Source of the DNA: Neoarius graeffei | Taxonomy: Eukaryota > Chordata > Actinopteri > Siluriformes > Ariidae | Direction of reading: 5' to 3' | Assembly (NCBI RefSeq): GCF_027579695.1 | Contig: NC_083583.1 | Span: 7,951,658 to 8,015,657, forward strand | Length of the DNA stretch: 64,000 nucleotides | In this document: piece by piece, positions 57,072-64,000 of the stretch | Layout of the letters: the number at the start of each line of letters is the position of its first letter | How positions within the stretch are numbered: the first letter of the stretch is position 1 | Position numbers and translations under genes: made by a program | The notes under the pieces: model-generated | The model's database searches: none | Told to the model about the DNA's origin: nothing | What the model saw: the letters and a program-made list of their open reading frames with translations, nothing else

Positions 57072-57394
57072 ATGGATCAATTTCAACCGACGGACTACAC
57101 GGCTCATTTTTCTAATGAACAGATAACTAGATATATGTCTAAAATAAACGACCTACAGATTAGTGACCCTTATGGCTTTCCGGACGGAGTTTTCACGACC
57201 GTGTCAGTTGATATGGAACTGCCAGCGGAATACCCGGACGTGTATAATTACCTCATCAACTTTCCCTCGCTGTTCAGTGGTGAAGCACTGCGTGCTTATA
57301 AATCTCTGCACAGTTATCTTTACAGAAATTCAGGATCTGTCAGCGACTCAGATGTGGCATCTTGTAAACAAGAAAATAATCCTCATTGGATGGG
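57072..57394 (+). pseudogene. YqaJ-type transposon protein, first exon
   Basis: MDQFQPTDYTAHFSNEQITR opens at 57072; ...ISDPYGFPDGVF... and YNYLINFPSLFSGEALRAYK follow, matching the layout of the 3132 fragment. The exon ends NPHWM before GGTAAGT, a good donor. No SWIM or nuclease exon follows here. Confidence 0.6.
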
Positions 57395-57429
57395 TAAGTC
57401 ACTTAAGTATTACTAGTACTGCACTGACC

Positions 57430-57968
57430 AGCCGATTATAGAATAGAATAGAATAAGGTAATTCCAGCTGTAATTCCAAATCCTCCGTTTTGTTTACCAT
57501 GGATCTGGCGTTGGAGAGATAGAGGCTTAGCAGTGGAGATTTGAGTGGCTGTTTTCTGAGCTTAGTCAACAGGCCGGCTCTGCCTGCAGCCTCGCTTTTG
57601 CTTCCGCTCCCGGCGCTGCCTCCTTCGCTTTGCTTCCGATAACAATCCACGGAGACCCCGCTGGTCTCGCTATCTCGTCCGGAATGTTTTTTTTTTCCCT
57701 CGTCCGGAATGTTGTGCATGCGATGGAAATCGCTACAAACCGTCATTTTCTGCTGGAAACCAATGTCCGGTAAGTCCATACGGTTGTAGTGGATATTGAA
57801 GTCCGGTACAGACGAACAACACGCAAAAATACACACAAAAAACATAAGAACCGTGCACAGGTAGGGAGAGCTTGTAGCCGCAGCCGTTGTAGTAGAATTG
57901 TATATAGTAGGGTTTTCCAGAAGAAAAGGTAGAAGTAGACGCAGAAGTAGAAGGTGGAAATATGGCAT
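57430..57968 (-). repeat. LINE 5' fragment (endonuclease start)
   Basis: The minus-strand frame includes GRAGLLTKLRKQPLKSPLLS then LYLSNARSMVNKTEDL, the usual opening of the AP-type endonuclease of several fish non-LTR elements (Rex1/CR1-like). No RT follows. Confidence 0.5.
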
Positions 57969-58782
57969 TTGACCGACAAGATGGCGTCTGTCACGTCACA
58001 TGCAAGTACTCCATTAGTCATGATAGTACGTATATTTGTTTTCAATACTCATACACCAAGTTGCCAAGTTTTCCAATACATTATTATTTGTTGATATTAT
58101 ATTATGGTGCTCCGTGTTGTTCTCATTTATGTATTTAACAACAGTATCAAAATACCCGGGTCTTGAAATAAATGCACATTAGTCATGAACAATGATAACT
58201 ACTCTCTTTTGCATTATTTTTGACAGAAGTAAAATTCATACATGAACAAATTTTGGCTAGTTGATTTTCTGTTTGGCTAGTTACTATGGAAGGTAACTAG
58301 TCCGGCTGGCTGGTGAAAAAATATATGAATTTCTAGGCCTGATTAAGTTGCAAAAAGTTGTGTGCCGTCCAAGATTTAATATCCTCAAGACAGCTAAACA
58401 GTTTGTTGAGGGTGGAAGTGCAATTTGGAGTGAAGGGCAGGTAGAGCTGTGTATCATCGGCGTAGCAGTGATATTGAATGTTATGCTTCTCGAGGATAGA
58501 GCCCAGGGGCAGCATGTAAAGGGAGAAGAGCAGGAGGCCTAGAATGGATCCTTGGGAGACACCATATTTACTTGCAGCAGTGGAGGAAGACTGGCTGCCT
58601 ACTTTAACACAAAAAGGTTCTATCCTCCAAATAGGACCTAAACCAGTTCAGGACTGGGCCTTGCAGTCCTACTTTGTCATGTAGGCACGCCAACAGAATA
58701 TTGGTCTATAGTGTCAAATGCAGCACAAAGATGGCACATGAACCAGAGTCTATGGCGAGCAAGATGTCATTATGCACTTTAA

Positions 58783-59751
58783 AGGGCTGATGACACAAAC
58801 ATGACTCTATGCAATTTCTTAAATAAACTATACAACATGGCAAACATGTTAGATTTCTGTTATAATTACGTGAAAAGAAGCTGTTGTTGCGCTTCCAACT
58901 TCCAATATCCAACTTTTAATTGCACAGCGCAAGAAAACTGGGTCCGTGGCTCGCAGCCATGTTGTAACGTCAGCGGAAGAACACGCTGCGGTTCACTGGC
59001 TGTTCTACTCTGGTTCTACTCAATAGAAATGGCGCATGAAAACGCCGGTGAACTCTAGTGCTAGCTCTTCCTCTTCTGGGAGTCTAGAATTGCGTTGATC
59101 TCTTCCGAATAGAATCTATGATAGCCTACCCTCTTTACCCTTTGCCTCTCGTTGCTAGGCGGCAGTTACATGAAAGCCGCAAGCTTTCACAAGCAAATAC
59201 ATGACTGATATCACGCCGACTTTATGATTACATTTATGATTATCATGTAGAATCTATAGCTCTACGTACCTTTATCTTATGTCATTTCACAACACATGTT
59301 CTGACAGGAGGACTGTCTTTGGATCCGGCATAGCTACTAGTAGACCCCCTCCGGAATACTGGCAGTGTTGCCAGATTGGGAGGTTTCCTGCCCAGTTGGG
59401 TGGTTTCAAGTGCATTTTGGTGGGTTTTGAACATATTTTGGGCTGTAAAACTTCAGCAGTATCTGGCAACACACAATATATAAAATAAAAATACTAATAA
59501 TGATAAACTGAACACCTGTCGCATCAACAACAAACTGGTAAGTTAGGAGGAAGGTTCTTTCGCTGATGTCATATAGCTCCTCCTCCTCCTTCGTCTCCTG
59601 GGTGCTGCAGCCCTGTCAAATTTGCCCAAATAGCCGCGTTTATCATAACTTGTAAAATAGGCGCCTTCGTGAATTAATATATGGCTCATCGGGAATTACT
59701 TTTTATGTTATAAAACACCGCCAAAGATGTCAAAAACGTGTCATCAGCACT
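58783..59751. mobile_element. Kolobok-like TTAA element, copy B
   Basis: Same ends as copy A (AGGGCTGATGACAC / GTGTCATCAGCACT) with TTAA on both sides (58779-58782, 59752-59755), splitting the LINE. 969 bp, lacking the THAP frame and second mini-MITE of copy A. It holds one mini-MITE at 59362-59471. Confidence 0.75.
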
Positions 59752-59947
59752 TTAAGTAAGGCAGACTGTGCTGTGAAGGGCTCTGAAACCTGACTGAAAT
59801 TTATCCAAAATGTTAAAAGTTGTTTAGGTGGGAGGAAAGCTGCTGGAAAACCACTTTTTCTAAAATCTTAGAGAAACATGGTAGTTTAGAGATGGGTCTA
59901 AAATTTTTGGGGTCACTGGGGTCCAGACTGGGCTTTTTTAACAGAGG

Positions 59948-60775
59948 CTAGACTACTGCATGCTTAAAGCTAGAGGGGAGAATACCATTAGATAGGGAGC
60001 AGTTTACAATAGCTAGTATAATGGGGCAGAGTGTACTAAAAAACTTCCTTGAAGAGTCGAAACCCTTGGGCATGATGTCAGAAGGGCAAAAGGAAGGCTT
60101 CAAATGAGACACTATATCAGACAGCTGAGAGGAGGATACCAGAGAGAACAGCTGAAAGGGGCTGACTGGCTCAAGAGTCTCTGGTAGAGCAGAGTTTACA
60201 GGTGAAATATTAAATCTGATTTTGTCAATTTTTTCAATGAAGAATTCTAAAAATTCCTCACAGGTAATTGATGTGTCAGCAGGGTTTACAGCAGGGTTAA
60301 GGAATGAATTTATTGTTTTAAAAAGTACCCTAGGCCTGTGAGCCTGGGTGCTGATCAACTGAGCAAAATAATCAGCCTTTGCTTCCTTAACAGAGAGCTG
60401 ATAAAGCTTTAAATGCTGTTGGAAGATTTCAAAGGAGACTTGGAGTTTTTGTTTCCACTTTCGCTCTGCCCTTCTACAGGCTCGACGGAGAGCACAAGTG
60501 GAGTCATTTAGCCAGAGTGTGGTGATCTTGGTCTTGGGCCGTTTTAATTTTAAGGGGGCTATCTGATCCAAGGTATAGGAGCAGGACCGATTAAAAAGAG
60601 AAACCAGTTCTTCTATGTCGGTACAGGAAAAAGGATCAGGAGGATGAAAGGAGAAAGTGAGCTCAAAGAGGTCAAAAAAATGTGAGGCTGTGGCAGAGTT
60701 AATGGAACGGGCAAGGTGATAGGATTGAGGAGAGGGAAGTGGGAGGGAGGGCCACCAAGACTCAAACTCTATCAA
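59948..60775 (-). pseudogene. L2-like LINE ORF2 fragment
   Basis: 275 open codons: DPFSCTDIEELVSLFNRSCS, LKRPKTKITTLWLNDSTCAL, RRACRRAERKWKQ, then FFIEKIDKIRFNIS and ...LPSSFKHAVV, where the RT domain begins. This is the region between the endonuclease and RT domains of fish L2/Maui-type LINEs. The reading is lost after 59948. Confidence 0.8.
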
Positions 60776-60958
60776 GAAATGGTCGGACAGGGGTCATGTG
60801 ATGGCAGTGACCTGAGTAGACACTTTTGCCAGAGCTCCATGCCACTCGGTGCTAATTTTTTCATTATCCTGACAACAACCAGGCGCTATAAGCCATTTTT
60901 GTCATGAACATAGCCTGTTATGTCCTTGGAAAACTTTTGGCCACAGTCTTTCAACAAG

Positions 60959-61803
60959 ATGGGAAGAACCAGAGGAAATAAAGACAAAAAAGATGTCCCG
61001 TCCGAGCCCGGCGACGACACACAAGATGGCAACCAGGCCGAATTTGTAACCGCAGATGGGCTTGACCCTGCCCTTGCCAAATCCTTGAGCATAAGGACTT
61101 CCAACATTATTAAAGTTATTGATGAAAAACTTAGCCCTCTGGCCGAGACCATCCACAAGCATGCTACGGAGCTCCAGGCCCTAGCAAGCGGCTAGATGAA
61201 GCAGAGGCTAGATTGCTGGCGGTTGAGAACTCCGCTGCAGCACAAGAGCCGAGGATTGTGGAGCTGGAAAAGCAGGTTAGCGCCCTCACGGAGAGTTTGG
61301 ACATGGCCCAAAACTATAGTAGGCGCCCAAACATTCGAGTCATCGGCTTGACGGAGGATACGGAGACTGGGCAGCCAGTAGAGTTTTTCGAGTCATGGCT
61401 ACCCCGCGTCCTAAAGATGACCCCAAAGGCCGGCCACATAAAGCTGGAGAGAGCCCACCGCACCCTCGCACCGAAACCGGACCCGAACAGGAGGCCCAGG
61501 TCGCTGCTGTTATGATTCCACGGGTTCAGAGACAAACAGAGGGTCATGGAAGCGGCACGCAGGGCAAGCCAGGACGGTGGCTTAATCTACAATAGATCCA
61601 GGGTCTCTTTCTACAGCGATTTTTCTTCGACAGTGATGAAGAAATGCAAGGCATACGATGCGGTGAAACAGCGGCTGCAAGAGCGAGGGATGCCATATGC
61701 TATGCTGTTCCCGGCTACTCTACAGGTGACACACGGAGGCTCCAAAAAGAGGTTTTCCACCCCGGAGGAGGTTTGCACTTTCATTGACGCTCTGCCTGGA
61801 TGA
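60959..61803 (+). pseudogene. L1 ORF1p-like RNA-binding protein, one frameshift and one stop
   Basis: MGRTRGNKDKKDVPSEPGDD opens at 60959. After a shift near 61195, a coiled-coil stretch (AQEPRIVELEKQVSALTESL) precedes the RRM-like RRPNIRVIGLTEDTE and SWLPRVLKM. A TGA at 61513-61515 probably replaces an arginine CGA. The C-terminal domain follows (MEAARRASQDGG, SFYSDFSSTVMKK). This chaperone-like protein binds LINE RNA in trimers in the family. Confidence 0.85.
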
Positions 61804-61999
61804 TAACTTTGCGGAGCACGGAGCTCCGTTTGTCTGGTTTGGGACACTTTCTGTAACAGACGTGGTTTTCCCACTCAGACCGGTATGTCAGGCTCCGTGT
61901 TCTAGACGTCGCTTACTCTTGAACACTCTCAACATTTTGAACATATTGAACATTTCCTAACCGAGTGGTGCGGCTGCTCGTAACGTGAATATTTTGTTT

Positions 62000-62381
62000 C
62001 TACCTTATTTTGTTCATTCCCATAGGGAGGACTTTTTTCGTTTTTTGGCACGCTATTCATCATATGCAGTCAGTTCACTCATGGTGAGTTTGAAAGGTGC
62101 TTGTATGGTGAACAGTCCCTGTTTATTTGGGGAAAGACCCTCAGTTTGTTCTTCTCTGTTGTAGATTTGTTATGCTTGTTTAGTGTAGTTCATGTGTTTA
62201 GCTCAGGACATGACTTATGTGTAAGATTTATGTGGGGTATCATTGTGGCTTTTTCCATTCCTGTTAAATGTAACTGTCCTATGTATCTGATGATGTGGGT
62301 CATGGGATGCATATACAGGGTGAGTGTAGGTGTAAACGGCTCTGACTTTTTTTATCCTGCCCTTATGGCAAATAGCATCTT
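62000..62381 (+). other. L1 inter-ORF region
   Basis: About 580 bp separate the ORF1 stop from the ORF2 start. It is rich in T and contains no conserved frame. Confidence 0.5.
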
Positions 62382-64000
62382 ATGACCATGTCTGATTTAT
62401 ATAATATTAAGATCTGTTCTTGGAACATCCGTGGCCTCCAAAAACCTGCCAAGAGGACGGCAGTATTATCATTTTTGAATAAGGAAGATGTTTCTATTGC
62501 GTTCCTCCAGGAGACTCACCTGGAGGACAAGGATAATGCTAAACTGCAAAGGAGTTGGGTGGGTCAGGTCTTTGCTACTTCATATTCTTCTTTCAGTGGG
62601 GGCGTAGCCATTTTGATTAGTAAAAAGTTGGCATTTAGGTCTCTTGATTGCGTTAAAGACAGCCAGGGCTGGTATATAATTGTTAAAGGAATACTCACAG
62701 GAAAAGAAGTAATATTTATGAATCTATATTGTCCCCCAGCCTATTCCCCTGATTTTCTCTCCAAGGCCTTTGCGGTTTTTATGGATCGGGCCTCAGGGGA
62801 GTCTTTTGTGGGGGGAGATTTCAATTGTCAGCTTAATCCCTCTCTTGACAAACTTCCATTTGACATTTCTCCCCCCTCTAAACAAGCGAGGGCGCTCACT
62901 AATATGTGTCACGATATTGAATATTCTGAAGTGTGGAGGCAGCTTCACTCTACTGATTCAGAGTTCACTTTTTTCGTCCCCACATAAAAGCTATACCAGA
63001 ATTGATTACATTTTTATCCCCTCCTCAAAAATGTCTCTTGCTTTATCATGTTCTATAGGCAACATTGTGTTATCAGACCATGCCCCCCTTTATTTGGTAT
63101 ACTCTCTCGCTGAGGACAGGGCACTGTCACGGTGCTGGAGATTTCAGCCTTATCTCCTCAAAGATAAGTTTATCTCCTACTTTACTTCAGAATTTAAGAT
63201 TTTTTATTCTATCAACTCACCATCCACAGATAATCCCTCTGTCCTCTGGGAGACGTGTAAAATATACTCTCGTGGACTGATTATGTCTTTTGTTGCATCC
63301 AAAAGACGTGTGAAGAATGAACAGCGTAAACTTCTCGAATCTCGACTAGCTGAATTGGAGAAAAATCATATATCTAGTCCGAGTCCTGATTTGCTTAAGG
63401 AACTGTTATCCGCACGTGCTGCATTAAATACTTTTCTGATTCTGGACTTTGAACAGTCCCTTAAATTTGCCAGGCAGAAACTATGAGTTTGGGGATAAAC
63501 CTGGAAGATATCTTGCTAATCTTGTCAAAAAGAGGGCAGAGTCTCAAAATATAATCTCTATTACTGACTCTAAATGGTGTGAGATCGTTCGATTTCAGAA
63601 CCCTTAATAAACACTTTGCATTGTTTTATTCCAACCTATATAGTTCCGAGCAGCCTGACAGTGCCCTGACCCTTATGCGTCAGTTTTTTGCAGACTTAAG
63701 ACTCCCCAAAGCTACGGATGATAGAAAATTACAACTAAATGCCCCAATTACTAGAGAGGAAGCGTTACTTGCTTTGAAATCTATGCCGTCCGGTAAGGCC
63801 CCAGGGCCAGATGAATTCGGATGCAAGTTTTATAAGGAGTTTAGTGGTATTCTTTTAGACCCTCTGCTGTCTATGCTCAATCACTCATTTGAAAATGGGA
63901 TCCTACCTCAATCCCTTAGGGAAGCCAACATTTCTCCTATCCTTAAAAAAGGAAAACGTTCGGATAGCTGTACCTCATACAGGCCGATAGCCCTACTTAA
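62382..64000 (+). pseudogene. L1 ORF2p-like endonuclease/reverse transcriptase, at least three frameshifts, truncated by window end
   Basis: From 62382: IKICSWNIRGLQKPAKR, FLQETHLEDKD and GGDFNCQLNPSLDKLP (AP endonuclease). After a shift near 62980: TRIDYIFIPSS and LSDHAPLYLVYS (SDHAP active-site box). Shifts near 63480 and 63570, then SGKAPGPDEFGCKFYKEF and NISPILKKGKRSDSCTSYRP, the start of the RT domain, at the window edge. Inactive. Confidence 0.88.

Larger units (their letters stand above)
56988..58006 (+). mobile_element. YqaJ-encoding DNA transposon remnant (ISL2EU-like), copy 2
   Basis: Ends CTTGCAGTCACGTGACCGG and the complement of CTTGCATGTGACGTGAC; the inner repeats GACGCCATCTTGTCGG are also inverted. 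Related in its ends (AGTCACGTGAC) and protein to 3057-4445. A minus-strand LINE fragment (57430-57968) lies inside. Confidence 0.65.
55966..58341. mobile_element. DNA transposon with CAGGGCTCGAAATTC ends, 5-bp TSD ATTAA
   Basis: Left CAGGGCTCGAAATTCGCGG, right complement CAGGCCTAGAAATTC; ATTAA on both sides (55961-55965, 58342-58346). GGCTGGCTAG-type motifs are inverted in both subterminal regions. It contains a solo LTR (56301-56597) and a YqaJ-type element (56988-58006). 56700-56835 encodes MWNFLKGVQKPPETGTKRPR and KKATDKAYEKAKQQRTYKQT, a plausible first exon of its transposase. Confidence 0.75.
54422..60790 (-). mobile_element. L2-like LINE on the minus strand, broken by three DNA elements
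   Basis: Coding pieces on the minus strand: 60775-59948 (linker between endonuclease and RT), 58515-58342 ([14 protein letters not shown], catalytic YADD) and 55965-55555 (SPTDLEKVIHAFISRLDYCN). The 3' tail is made of GTCAA/TTGAC repeats at 54422-54438 plus sequence from 55092. Insertions: Harbinger 54439-55091, CAGGGCTC element 55966-58341, Kolobok-like 58783-59751. The LINE sequence joins across each. Confidence 0.8.
60795..64000 (+). mobile_element. L1-type LINE, decayed, running off the right edge
   Basis: ORF1 at 60959-61803 and ORF2 from 62382 in the order of L1/Tx1-clade elements, with a presumed 5' UTR before 60959. It follows the 5' side of the L2-like LINE in opposite orientation. 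Confidence 0.85.

Noticed and set aside
54290..64000. First coding exon of cyb5b
   Set aside because: No minus-strand frame resembling the N-terminal heme-domain segment with a donor was found; the stretch is transposons.

Overview
This is nuclear DNA of a ray-finned fish. It holds spliced vertebrate genes with GT-AG introns, AT-rich introns, and a dense mix of Tc1, hAT, Harbinger, Kolobok-like, L1, L2-like and tRNA-SINE repeats typical of teleosts. The 374-bp tRNA-derived SINE ending in GATAATGAGATGAG and the MITE with ends TATCCCCC(A/G)CTGGC look like families I associate with catfishes; that placement is from memory and is tentative.

Two host genes are present, both on the minus strand and both cut by the window edges. 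(1) dhx38 (PRP16 splicing helicase): a probable non-coding first exon and TATA-less promoter near 36.73-36.90 kb, then twelve coding exons from 27,070 down to 5,229. They encode the RS/RE/RD-rich N-terminal arm and the first helicase motifs (646 codons), with reading phase kept across every junction. The rest of the helicase lies left of the window. (2) cyb5b (outer mitochondrial cytochrome b5): four exons, 54,273-51,478, from the heme-binding HPGG to the C-terminal tail anchor. The exon for the N-terminal part lies right of the window.

Everything else is introns and intergenic DNA built largely from transposons, many nested. The order of insertion can be read from target-site duplications (TSDs). 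0-5.2 kb: Tc1 deletion derivative, Kolobok-like element with a THAP reading frame, YqaJ/SWIM element with a SINE inside, Harbinger MITE. 6.2-7.8 kb: Tigger MITE and another MITE. 10.0-13.6 kb: Tc1 with three insertions, one of which carries a fourth. 14.3-21.5 kb: Tc1 split by a 4.7-kb hAT, itself split by another hAT and a retroelement fragment. 23.3-24.0 kb: 711-bp palindrome with TTAA TSD. 25.4-26.2 kb: polypurine tract. 27.75-31.1 kb: CAGGGCTC element with 5-bp TSD enclosing a 420-bp palindrome. 31.9-39.2 kb: two near-complete dead Tc1 elements, LINE fragments and the dhx38 promoter. 39.2-46.8 kb: MITEs, a ~170-bp tandem array with a THAP exon, a mariner-like remnant. 46.8-49.9 kb: fold-back element interrupted by a fused SINE-LINE insertion. 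51.5-54.3 kb: cyb5b exons with microsatellite-rich introns. 54.4-60.8 kb: minus-strand L2-like LINE broken by three DNA elements. 60.8-64 kb: decayed L1 running off the right edge.

No transposase or reverse transcriptase here is complete: each shows a stop, frameshift, deletion or truncation. The two host genes have no evident functional link beyond adjacency and shared orientation. The best leads are the SINE-LINE chimera, the palindromes, the TTAA/THAP and YqaJ families, and the TSD-dated nests.
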